From Winslowiella toletana (GTDB taxonomy: Bacteria; Pseudomonadota; Gammaproteobacteria; Enterobacterales; Enterobacteriaceae): DNA of 64,000 bases. The notes under the pieces were generated by a model. It made no database searches, was not told where the DNA came from, and saw only the letters and a list, made by a program, of their open reading frames with translations. The position numbers and the translations under genes were made by a program. The stretch lies in contig NZ_JAGGMQ010000001.1 in the NCBI RefSeq assembly GCF_017875465.1, positions 3,038,001-3,102,000 of the forward strand, read 5' to 3'. This document shows, piece after piece, positions 35,845-43,674 of the stretch. Position 1 is the first letter of the stretch. Every line of letters begins with the position of its first letter.

Positions 35845-35876
35845 CAGACGCCTTCCCATACTCTTCACCAGCGGAT
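35845..35876. repeat. Right copy of 32-bp imperfect direct repeat bounding the RiPP cassette
   Basis: CAGACGCCTTCCCA is identical to the left copy at 29824; the rest is degenerate, with the matching ends GCGGAT. It ends 10 bases before the LysR start. Confidence 0.75.
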
Positions 35877-35886
35877 ACTATGCGTT

Positions 35887-36810
35887 ATGACTGAACCTGA
35901 CCTCAATTTACTGATCGCGCTTGATGTGCTGCTTGCCGAAGGAAGTGTGGCGGGTGCTGCGCGGCGTCTGAACTTAAGTGCTTCGGCGATGAGCCGCACG
36001 CTGAGCCGTCTGCGCGCGGTGACTGGCGATCCATTGCTGGTGCGGGCAGGGCGTAATATGGTGCTGACGCCCTATGCTGAGGAGATACGTGAGCGCACGC
36101 AAAATACCGTTTTTGCCGCGCGCGCCATCCTGCGTCCTGCAGCGTCAGAACTGCATTTATCCACGCTACAGCGCACATTTACCATTCGCGCTAACGATGG
36201 TTTTGTTGAGGCGTTTGGCGCGGCGCTGATTGCCGCTGCAGTAACGGTGGCCCCTTTGGTGCGTCTGCGCTTTGCGCCTAAGGCAGAAAAAAGCGCCAGG
36301 CCTTTACGCGAAGGGCTGGCTGATCTTGAAGTGGGTGTATTAAGCGATATGGGACCGGAAATACGTTTACAGGCGCTGTTCCGCGATCGTTTTGTCGGCG
36401 TGGTAAGAAAAGGCCATCCGCTGGCGCTGGAAGCGCAGGTGTCCGCCAGCCAGTATATCGCTTACGGTCATGTTGTCGCCTCTCGCCGTGGCGCGCTGAG
36501 CGGGCCTGTCGACAAAGCACTGGCTGAAATAGGCTTAGAACGCAATATCGCCGCTACGGTGCCGAGCTTTCCGGCGGCGCTGGCGGTGGCGCAGGCATCC
36601 GATCTGGTGGCGCTGGTGCCGGCATCATTCCTTAGCCATCAACGGCTTGTAGAGGGCGCGGTCGTCACACTCAGCGCGTTTGAACTACCAGTAAAAACCA
36701 GTGGCATCACCATTTCGCAGATGTGGCATCCGCGTTTAGAACTCGACCCGGCCCACCGCTGGCTGCGACAGCTGGTGCTGAGCGTCTGCCGCCAGCTGGC
36801 GCCGGAGTGA
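35887..36810 (+). CDS. LysR-family regulator
   Basis: A 307-residue LysR protein. The N-terminal HTH is LLIALDVLLAEGSVAGAARRLNLSASAMSRTLSRLR, followed by a linker helix and a substrate-binding domain (RLRFAPKAEKSARPL). It diverges from the MFS gene at 28291 with the RiPP cassette in between, so it is probably the regulator of that efflux gene. Base composition is core-like, unlike the cassette to its left. The 270 bases after it show nothing I can name. Confidence 0.88.
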   Translation: MTEPDLNLLIALDVLLAEGSVAGAARRLNLSASAMSRTLSRLRAVTGDPLLVRAGRNMVLTPYAEEIRERTQNTVFAARAILRPAASELHLSTLQRTFTIRANDGFVEAFGAALIAAAVTVAPLVRLRFAPKAEKSARPLREGLADLEVGVLSDMGPEIRLQALFRDRFVGVVRKGHPLALEAQVSASQYIAYGHVVASRRGALSGPVDKALAEIGLERNIAATVPSFPAALAVAQASDLVALVPASFLSHQRLVEGAVVTLSAFELPVKTSGITISQMWHPRLELDPAHRWLRQLVLSVCRQLAPE

Positions 36811-37082
36811 TCATTCGGCGCTATCATCAGTCAGCGCTAAAACCCTTTAACCGATTGCTTATTACTGACGTCCATAATAAGACACTTGTATGCAGTCTGA
36901 AAAATTAAAGACGTTACATACAGTCATGGTTTTTCGATGTGCCAGTCGAAAGATTAAAATATTATCGTCCCAACGACTAATGATCAGAAATATGTGATCA
37001 GGCACATTTTATATAAACGTGCATTTACGTTATAAAGCAGATATAGAGCATGAAGCTCAATAATCATAAGAAGGAATCTTCA

Positions 37083-37658
37083 ATGTCACTCCCCTCGGTT
37101 GCATTACAGTTTCCCTTTACACTTTATCAGACTAAAAACACGTTCGATGATTATGATGCTAATGATATGCGGTATGGTGATTTAAGCGAGCACTGTCTGA
37201 AAGGCCATTATAATTTAAAAGCCATCGTTGAAGGTATTGATCCCTGGAACAGTGAGGTTGAGACATACCCGTCAGGCAATTACGCTTTTTCCCGCCCGGT
37301 AATTATTAATCAATCAACCAATCATCGTGAAATCGCAAAGCTATTATTTGACCACTTCAGACGCCACTCCTGGCTGGATAAGTACAATGGATTAAGTGTT
37401 TCGATTCATGATGTTTACGCTACTCAGATAACTATTGAATCATTATATATTGATGAAACTCGCTTTCGGGCAAAAATACATTATAAAGGACAGGACCATT
37501 TTGGTCTGGATGTTCAAGATATAATGAACCTTCGTTTCCATCACATCCCTATTTTTCGTATCTGGTTTGTTTTGCAACGTTGGGAAAAGTTCGGTTTTAA
37601 ACCGTTTATGACCAATATGTCAGCCACTCTGGATATCACCGGAGAGCGAAATAGATGA
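37083..37658 (+). CDS. DUF3289 protein, short paralogue
   Basis: A 191-residue paralogue of the protein at 26106. Shared blocks are NDMRYGDLSEHCLKGHY, LLFDHFRRHSW, SIHDVYATQI, DHFGLDVQDIM and FRIWFVLQRWEKFGFKPFMT. Residues about 97-188 of the longer copy are missing. Both ends are intact and the join is in frame, so it is more likely a natural short form or clean deletion than a pseudogene. ATG 37083 has AAGGAA 7 bases upstream. Function unknown. Confidence 0.8.
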   Translation: MSLPSVALQFPFTLYQTKNTFDDYDANDMRYGDLSEHCLKGHYNLKAIVEGIDPWNSEVETYPSGNYAFSRPVIINQSTNHREIAKLLFDHFRRHSWLDKYNGLSVSIHDVYATQITIESLYIDETRFRAKIHYKGQDHFGLDVQDIMNLRFHHIPIFRIWFVLQRWEKFGFKPFMTNMSATLDITGERNR

Positions 37659-38140
37659 AATATTTAATATTTAAAATATTAATTGGGTTGTGGTTGATCG
37701 TAATTTCGCTTTTGTTGTGGAAGATATCTCGTCCGGTAGAGATTGTTGCGATACATTATGAGAAAGCTTCCAGTGATATTCTGGTGAAAAACTTCCCACT
37801 GACTATTAATCGAAAGATAGCGTGGTGGCAGGAAAACAGAACCATGCTGAAGGAAAAGTATGGTCTGCCAGCGCTGGAGACGAATGGACTACGATGGATA
37901 TCTTTCTGGAATTTTGGTGAGGGTTATCAGATTGAAAAACCCGGAGATACTTCCTTTCCCAGTAAAGATACATCTTATCTGCTCTGCTTCGATGATATAA
38001 AGGTGGCAGAAAGGTGTATTGTAAAAGATCGCCAGATGCACATCAGCATCACTCGCGATGGGGTAGTGCTTATCTACTTTGGCAGAAAAGTCTTTATTGA
38101 ACGGCCAGATGGCGAGATTGTACGGGGCAAGGACCTCTGA
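37655..38140 (+). CDS. DUF943 membrane-anchored protein, second copy
   Basis: A 161-residue protein with one N-terminal membrane helix (LIFKILIGLWLIVISLLLW). Shared features with the copy at 26945 are SRPVEI, KIAWWQENRTMLKEKYGLP, LLCFDDI with a second Cys, SITRDG and FIERPDGEI. It overlaps the DUF3289 stop by ATGA, as the first pair does. The constant pairing supports a functional unit such as effector plus immunity, not shown. The 38141-38371 gap has no gene I can support. Confidence 0.8.
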   Translation: MKYLIFKILIGLWLIVISLLLWKISRPVEIVAIHYEKASSDILVKNFPLTINRKIAWWQENRTMLKEKYGLPALETNGLRWISFWNFGEGYQIEKPGDTSFPSKDTSYLLCFDDIKVAERCIVKDRQMHISITRDGVVLIYFGRKVFIERPDGEIVRGKDL

Positions 38141-38371
38141 TATAGCTGTGTCAGTGACCAGCGCAGGGCCAGACATATAGCTGTAACTTCATCACGTCTA
38201 TTAGCAGTTCTTAACTTTTATCCTTGTGACACAAATTGAAATGAGTTAGTTTTCCCGGAGTGCATTTTACCCGATGAATAGCGGGTTGCGGATAAATTAC
38301 AGGTGATGCTTAGCCAGTAAACTGCTGGTCTATGTACTCTGATAACCTGATCACAAGGAAAAGGAAAAACA

Positions 38372-39334
38372 ATGGCTCTGCCTGGCTTAAATCCCGAAAA
38401 AAGCATGATGGATTACGATTTCGCGCATCTCTTTGGTCAGGGAGCGCCTGATCTTGATTTTAAAGCGCTTGGTTCATCAATGGATTGCACTCGCGAGTTT
38501 TGTCAGGCAGGAATTATCTATGCAGATGGCCCCCATAAATATCTGGTGAGACCCGGCAACAGGCATCCGAACGGACAGAGCGGCGTTGTCACGCATGTGA
38601 TTGTCACCAAAACCCCGCCGCAAGGTTCACAAAACAGCGTAGGAAAAACACTCTCCGAAGCCGTTTCTGCTACCTCGTTAGGCACCGAGATTGCCTCAAC
38701 GGTACTCTCTTGTGGCGCCATGATCATTACTGCTGGTGTGGCGATTGCGGGCGGTGCGGCGACACCGATAACCGCCGGTGCCAGTGGCGCACTGGTCGCG
38801 CTGGGATATGCGGGCGCTGCCGCCACCGGTCTGCAATGTATCAATGGGATGTACCGCCTTTATGATATTGGGGAAACCAGTGGTGAGAATGTTGCATGGC
38901 TGGACTCGCAAAACTGGTATATGACCACCTCGACCGCACTTGACCTGATTTCTCTTGCCAGCGCCGGTGGTGCTTTGAAAGAAGCTGTTGCTACCTATCG
39001 CGCGATGAAATCCGTATCGTCGTTAAAAGTGACTGAGTGGCTGAAAAATTATTCACGCCAGGACCGCGCACGACTTACTGAATTAATTATTCGGGTACAA
39101 AACCCGGGCATTACGGCTAAAGAAATTAAGATAGCGCTGCGCGCTGGCCTCTACCCGAAACGTTTTCCCATTGAGCCAATTCAGAATGAACTGAGAAAAC
39201 AACTTGCAGCGGTGGTCACCAGCGCTGCAGCGCTGGCGGGTAGTGCGGTCAGTGGCGTTATTGCCGCCCCTGGCAATATCTCAAAATCAGGACGCTATAT
39301 TTTTGGCACCATCCAATCTCTTGCGGTAATTTAA
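38372..39334 (+). CDS. Putative membrane-active effector (Gly/Ala-rich hydrophobic core)
   Basis: A 320-residue protein I do not recognise. Residues about 105-155 form two long Gly/Ala-rich hydrophobic segments (IASTVLSCGAMIITAGVAIAGG; ASGALVALGYAGAAATG) in an otherwise soluble protein without signal peptide. A third hydrophobic part lies near 275-300. This layout is common in pore-forming type VI or colicin-like effectors. Its stop overlaps the start of a multi-TM protein, as toxin-immunity pairs do. RBS AAGGAAAAGG. Toxin function is inferred from layout and context only. Confidence 0.6.
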   Translation: MALPGLNPEKSMMDYDFAHLFGQGAPDLDFKALGSSMDCTREFCQAGIIYADGPHKYLVRPGNRHPNGQSGVVTHVIVTKTPPQGSQNSVGKTLSEAVSATSLGTEIASTVLSCGAMIITAGVAIAGGAATPITAGASGALVALGYAGAAATGLQCINGMYRLYDIGETSGENVAWLDSQNWYMTTSTALDLISLASAGGALKEAVATYRAMKSVSSLKVTEWLKNYSRQDRARLTELIIRVQNPGITAKEIKIALRAGLYPKRFPIEPIQNELRKQLAAVVTSAAALAGSAVSGVIAAPGNISKSGRYIFGTIQSLAVI

Positions 39335-39927
39335 TGCAACTCTTAACTTTGATAGCCGGTTCACGTTTCTTTAAACTGCTACAGCATGGCAGAGAGACCG
39401 AGCAAATTATTGCGCGTAAAGACGGCAGTTTGTTGCAGCACTCGACAATTGAGCTGGAGCGCTATTTTGCTAACCCTCCTGCACAGTTGCCGCGACAGAA
39501 CGCCTTTTCACTGGCACTCGCCTTGTTATGTTTTTTGGTGGTATTTGTGCTGAATCTGCTGATGCTGCTGCATATCTTGCCCGATCAACAACCACAGGTC
39601 AGAGCGCTCTGTTTTTTCCTGCCATCAATACTGTTTCTTATCAGCATCCTGTCGGCAAGCTACCTGACTTCCCGTGGCTACCTTCACGGTCTGAAGCTGT
39701 TTTTCGCGCTGCATAGCCTGTTGTTTACTGCGACGATTGTGCAGTTAATGCTGGCGTTGTTGGCCGACAATAGTCGTCATGCTGTTATGATGCTGGTTGC
39801 GCTGGCGGCGACTCTGTTTTGTCGTCGGCTAATAAACAGTCAGTCATTTATTCTGTTTGTACTCTGGTGCCGCTCACAGCGAATTTCCAGCCTTGCTCGT
39901 AGTATAAGGTCTAAGTCGCGCGTTTAA
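39334..39927 (+). CDS. Multi-TM protein, putative immunity to the upstream effector candidate
   Basis: A 197-residue inner-membrane protein with four predicted helices after about 60 cytosolic residues (LALALLCFLVVFVLNLLMLL; LCFFLPSILFLISIL; LHSLLFTATIVQLMLALL; AVMMLVALAATLF), and a basic tail. The start overlaps the stop of the upstream gene. Pore-forming toxins are often neutralised by such proteins. I do not recognise the family. The IS element begins 41 bases after its stop. Confidence 0.6.
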   Translation: MQLLTLIAGSRFFKLLQHGRETEQIIARKDGSLLQHSTIELERYFANPPAQLPRQNAFSLALALLCFLVVFVLNLLMLLHILPDQQPQVRALCFFLPSILFLISILSASYLTSRGYLHGLKLFFALHSLLFTATIVQLMLALLADNSRHAVMMLVALAATLFCRRLINSQSFILFVLWCRSQRISSLARSIRSKSRV

Positions 39928-40038
39928 TAAATTTTACTAATAAAATAATAACTATAAGTAAATGGTTAGGTAATCCCCCCGAAAAACCGGTGTGTTCATA
40001 AGTAGAATTTTCTCGTAACCTGAACCGGGGAGATCTCT

Positions 40039-40305
40039 ATGAAAAAATCACGTTTCACTGACAGCCAGATCATGTCCATCCTGAAGCAAGCCGAGGCAGG
40101 AACGCCGGTGGCCGAACTGTGCCGCGAGCATGGCATGAGCAACGCCAGTTTCTATAAGTGGCGTTCACGCTTTGGCGGGATGGATGCTTCCATGATGACC
40201 CGCCTCAAAGAACTGGAAGAGGAAAACCGTCGCCTCAAAAAAATGTATGCTGAAGAGCGTCTCAAGGCCGAAATTATTCAGGAAGCCATGGCAAAAAAGT
40301 GGTGA
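40039..40305 (+). CDS. IS3-family transposase OrfA
   Basis: An 88-residue DNA-binding subunit. It starts with the HTH ([39 protein letters not shown]) and ends in a leucine zipper ([20 protein letters not shown]). The A6G slippery run at 40293-40299 lies just before its stop, allowing a -1 shift into orfB to make the full transposase. Confidence 0.93.
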   Translation: MKKSRFTDSQIMSILKQAEAGTPVAELCREHGMSNASFYKWRSRFGGMDASMMTRLKELEEENRRLKKMYAEERLKAEIIQEAMAKKW

Positions 40306-41126
40306 AGCCATCGCGTCGAAAGCAGATGGCGCAAGAAGCCGTCAGGAGCCGAAACGTCAGCGTGCGTTTTGCCTGCCGGCTGTTTGTTGTCAGCGAAAGT
40401 TGCTATCGCTACCAGCCGCAACGAAATGAAGAAAATGACGTCATCGCCGACTGGCTGCTCCGTATCACTGACAGTCAGCGTAACTGGGGATTTGGCCTGT
40501 GTTTTCTGTATCTGCGTAACGTAAAAGGTTTCCAGTTTAACCATAAAAGGGTGTACCGGATTTATTGCGGGTTGTCGCTTAACATGCGGATCAAGCCGAA
40601 AAAACGACTGAAACGGGATAAACCTGAGCCACTGATGGTGCCTGAAAGTGGCAACGAATGCTGGTCGATGGATTTCATGCATGATCAGCTATCGGATGGA
40701 CGTTCTGTTCGTTTACTGAATGTTATCGATGACTTTAATCGGGAAGCGCTGGCGATTGAGGTGGATTTTTCCCTGCCAGCGAGTCGGGTGGTCAGAACGC
40801 TGGAGCAGCTCATTGAATGGAAGGGAAAACCAGCAGCTATCCGGTGCGATAACGGGCCAGAATATACAGGCAGGATACTGATGTCATGGGCGGCCCGACA
40901 GAATATAACCCTGCGTTTTATTCAGCCCGGTAAACCTCAGCAGAACGCTTATATTGAGCGATATAATCGTACAGTACGCTATGACTGGCTAGGGCAGTAC
41001 CTGTTTTCCTCGCTGGATGAATTGCAGGACTATGCCACACGCTGGCAATGGTTTTATAATCACGAGCGTCCGAATATGGCATTGAATGGCTACACGCCGA
41101 TGCAGCATATTCAACGCATGACCTGA
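40299..41126 (+). CDS. IS3-family transposase OrfB (DDE integrase)
   Basis: A 275-residue catalytic part with a complete DDE triad: Asp in [12 protein letters not shown], Asp in IRCDNGPEY, and Glu in [12 protein letters not shown]. It overlaps orfA by 7 bases in the -1 frame and is made as an OrfAB fusion by frameshifting at AAAAAAG. Both frames are intact, so the element may be active. Confidence 0.93.
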   Translation: MVKPSRRKQMAQEAVRSRNVSVRFACRLFVVSESCYRYQPQRNEENDVIADWLLRITDSQRNWGFGLCFLYLRNVKGFQFNHKRVYRIYCGLSLNMRIKPKKRLKRDKPEPLMVPESGNECWSMDFMHDQLSDGRSVRLLNVIDDFNREALAIEVDFSLPASRVVRTLEQLIEWKGKPAAIRCDNGPEYTGRILMSWAARQNITLRFIQPGKPQQNAYIERYNRTVRYDWLGQYLFSSLDELQDYATRWQWFYNHERPNMALNGYTPMQHIQRMT

Positions 41127-41232
41127 TTCTACTTATCACCTCCGTTAAAAATGGGAGGATTACCGTTATAGTGATAAGATTACTAACGTTAAACCACCGT
41201 TAATAATAACGTAAGGTTTTCTCAGGACCGGT

Positions 41233-41499
41233 GAATTTATTTCTGACTACGGCTTCACTTATTAGTGTAAGCAGGAATTAATCGAAGATATTACCCGCAG
41301 CTATCAGACCGTTATCGCTGAACTCTATGTTGACGGTTGCCGCAATCTTCAACTGGATGACTTAGATCCCGCTGGAGCGTCTGTGTCTGAGTACTCAGTG
41401 TTGCTTACCTCCACGGAGGAGGGCAATGCGCTTACTGAAGAGCAGCAATGGGCCAGGATCGCGCTGATTAAAGAGATCGCAGAAGAGGTATGGGGTTAA
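41233..41499 (+). pseudogene. Remnant of a MetE/YxjG-like methionine synthase
   Basis: Translation from 41233 gives EFISDYGFTY, a stop at 41263-41265, then in the same frame CKQELIEDI and TVIAELYVDGCRNLQLDD and EQQWARIALIKEIAEEVWG before a stop. This fits the barrel of cobalamin-independent methionine synthase-like proteins (the 'AGCRxxQIDD' block), with most of the gene gone on both sides. The IS element lies immediately upstream. Confidence 0.65.
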
Positions 41500-41566
41500 G
41501 CGACGTTAAGGTAATCGCCGCTATTCGTTATCAGTAGTGCCGGATTCTGAGCTGTTTTATAAAGCA

Positions 41567-42036
41567 TCAGCTACCTGGCAATGCTGGTTGTGGTTCACCC
41601 ATCAGTTTGATTTCCTCAACACGACGTTTATTCATATTGATTTCGCACTGCTTAATAATAGGTTGATAATCAAAACCCTCTTCGCCAGTGGTAGAGGCGA
41701 TTGCAAGACAAAATTCTGCTTTATACTTTTCCCATATCTCCTGCGATTTTAATAATCTCTGCTGGTAAACGTTGCCGCGGCTCTCATCACTTTTGCTATT
41801 AAATGGATCCGTATAGTCAGGATTGTGCTCTATTGAGGCTAACGTTTTTTTCAGAACCTGATTGACCTCTTTGTTGCTTTCTCTCCATTTTTCTTCAAGG
41901 CAGTTTTCACCTTGATGGCGGTTATCTATACCTGTATAGCATATCGATGATTCTTTACCTTCCGCCAGAATGTTTTTTTCTGCCATAGCAGAAGGCAAAA
42001 CCAACAGGAGTGAAAAAATATTTCTTTCTTAACCAT
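41567..42036 (-). pseudogene. LprI-type (DUF1311) lysozyme inhibitor, frameshifted in the signal peptide
   Basis: The mature part (from about 41985 down, MAEKN) has the DUF1311/LprI pattern: CYTGIDNRHQGENCLEEKW, and Cys pairs near the C-terminus. The natural start is ATG 42036 (MVKKEIFF), overlapping the upstream stop, but a T6 tract (42013-42018) is one base short. Adding one T gives MVKKEIFFSLLLVLPSAMAE, a clean signal peptide. It is a broken, slipped or misread periplasmic lysozyme inhibitor, probably the immunity partner of the decayed muramidase next to it. Confidence 0.65.
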
Positions 42037-42615
42037 TTAAGTAAGGTATCCTTTTTCTTGTTGATTCAAATTTCATCAATCTGGCATTATTTTTAATATA
42101 TTCAATTAACTCAATTCGACTGTTTTGCATCGCCGCTTTGCAAAGGTTAGTAGCATCGTTAAATTCCTGGTAATAAATGTCCACCATCACATCACGTATT
42201 TTACTATCCAGTGAATCCCAGGGTATTGCTCCATCCCGGCCTTTATTATTTTTGTGATATGATATTTCAGTCTCTTGTGCTTTTTGGGGATACACAACCT
42301 CAAACAACCTAATCTGATGCTGATGGCTAATCTCTCCAACCATCTGACCATACACCTTTACAAATACCCCTGCCTGATTGCCTTTTAATCCCGCCGCTTT
42401 CGAGCAGATTACCGCCTTATATTCTTCAATGCCAGCACGTCGCAGAGTAGCAAATACTTCTCCACGCTCACGGTTGCTTGCTGATAACCGGCATTCATTA
42501 TCATACGCTGTAGTTTTTTGACCTCTTCCGGCTGATTAGTCCCACAGGTTCCGACTGCGGTAAAAAGCCGATGTGGATTTAATACCATGGGATCGTGATA
42601 GTGTTTATTCGGCAT
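42029..42615 (-). pseudogene. Decayed peptidoglycan-hydrolase (muramidase-type) effector
   Basis: Pieces of one gene lie in different frames. From ATG 42615 (AAGGA upstream) runs MPNKHYHDPMVLNPHRLF and LQRMIMNAGY, like the start of a peptidoglycan-binding effector. Near 42480 the meaningful frame shifts to NRERGEVFATLRRAGIEEYK and AAGLKGNQAGVFVKVYGQMV, then continues in the frame ending at 42029 (GEISHQHQIRLFEVVYP; VDIYYQEFND). A missing segment plus frameshift explains this. The lysozyme-like call is from motif memory; it lies beside an LprI-like inhibitor gene. Confidence 0.55.
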
Positions 42616-42920
42616 CGGATATCCTTATCACCTGGCCATTATGGCTAAGAGTTATTTATTTGCCTGCCAATAAGCCGTAAATAAATAGCCATCAAATAAT
42701 TCCTTTTATTTTCAGCTATGAGGAAAATTACAGCATAATTGTGGCTTTCTATTCAACTATCAGGGGCAGAATTTGCGAGAGAGATATCAGCTAAATCGAT
42801 TGAGGCCCATACCAGACTGAGAATCAATGTGGATCGCTAAAATCCTGCATAAGTGGATCTTTCTAATGGTCCACTTATGGGCCAGATTAGTGATCATCAT
42901 TGTCAGCCAGGAGATCATCA

Positions 42921-43631
42921 ATGACATCAGTTACCAACCAATATGGCCAGCCTGTGGGTGCGGACCTGCCAGACTGGACGCCGCGCGCATTGCCATCGCG
43001 TATCACCCTCGACGGGCAATATTGCCGTCTTGAACCGATTGATGTGGAGAAACACGCCGCCGATCTCTATGCCGCCTTTGCGCTGGCGCCCGATGGTCGC
43101 GACTGGACCTATATGTTTGCCGAGCCGTTTAGCGATTTCGCCAGTTACCTGCGCCATGCGCAGTCAATGGCAGCCAGTGAGGATCCGTTGCATTTTGCGG
43201 TTATCGATAAAACCACCGATCGCGCGGTTGGCTCGCTATCACTGATGCGTATCGATCCGCAGCATGGCGCGATGGAGGTTGGACATGTGGCGTTTTCACC
43301 GCTGTTAAAGCAGACGGCAATGGCCACCGAAGCCCACTATCTGCTGATGACGCTGGCGTTTGAGCAACTGGGCTATCGCCGCTATGAGTGGAAATGTGAT
43401 AGCTGCAATCTGCCATCGCGCAAAGCGGCTCTGCGCTTAGGGTTTCAGTTTGAAGGACTGTTTCGCCAGGCTGTGGTGTATAAGGGACGCACGCGCGACA
43501 CAACCTGGTTTTCAATTATCGATGCCGAATGGCCGGTGGTGAAGCAGGCGCTGACGTTATGGCTGGATAGTCGTAATTTTGACAGCGAAGGGCAGCAGAT
43601 TCAGTCATTGCAGAGCTTGCGCCAGGGTTGA
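42921..43631 (+). CDS. GNAT acetyltransferase (RimJ/RimL-like)
   Basis: A 236-residue N-acetyltransferase. The acetyl-CoA region reads MEVGHVAFSPLLKQTAMATEAHYLL, and EWKCDSCNLPSRKAALRLGFQFEG is the C-terminal family block. AGGAG lies 7 bases before ATG 42921. It probably acetylates a protein N-terminus or a small amine; the substrate is unknown. It marks the end of the accessory region; the 42616-42920 gap before it contains nothing I can name. Confidence 0.88.
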   Translation: MTSVTNQYGQPVGADLPDWTPRALPSRITLDGQYCRLEPIDVEKHAADLYAAFALAPDGRDWTYMFAEPFSDFASYLRHAQSMAASEDPLHFAVIDKTTDRAVGSLSLMRIDPQHGAMEVGHVAFSPLLKQTAMATEAHYLLMTLAFEQLGYRRYEWKCDSCNLPSRKAALRLGFQFEGLFRQAVVYKGRTRDTTWFSIIDAEWPVVKQALTLWLDSRNFDSEGQQIQSLQSLRQG

Positions 43632-43640
43632 ATTTGTCAG

Positions 43641-43659
43641 CGGCGCAGCCCCTGCGCCG
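43641..43659. terminator. Hairpin between convergent GNAT and opgB genes
   Basis: CGGCGCAG and CTGCGCCG pair perfectly around CCC in the 43-base gap. It could end transcription from both sides, although T-runs are lacking. Confidence 0.55.
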
Positions 43660-43674
43660 CCAGCCCTTAACCCA

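Larger units (their letters stand above)
39969..41164. mobile_element. Complete IS3-family insertion sequence with 4-bp target duplication
   Basis: A 1196-bp element. Its ends are inverted repeats: GGTAATCC with an ATAAGTAGAA block about 30 bases in on the left, and the matching TTCTACTTAT and GGATTACC on the right. GTTA flanks it at 39965-39968 and 41165-41168. It contains orfA and orfB with a frameshift site. Its layout resembles ISEhe3-like elements common in Erwinia/Pantoea, but the name is not verified. Confidence 0.9.

Noticed and set aside
40278..40682. Minus-strand frame within the IS element
   Set aside because: Antisense to orfB; lacks family motifs.
26106..42615. A type VI secretion locus
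   Set aside because: Only candidate effectors or partners are present; no sheath, tube, baseplate, VgrG or ATPase gene is seen.
25748..42920. Search for a duplicated tRNA-Leu 3' end marking an integrated element
   Set aside because: No second copy of the GTCCGGCCTTCGGCACCA segment is visible by eye, and no integrase frame is present.
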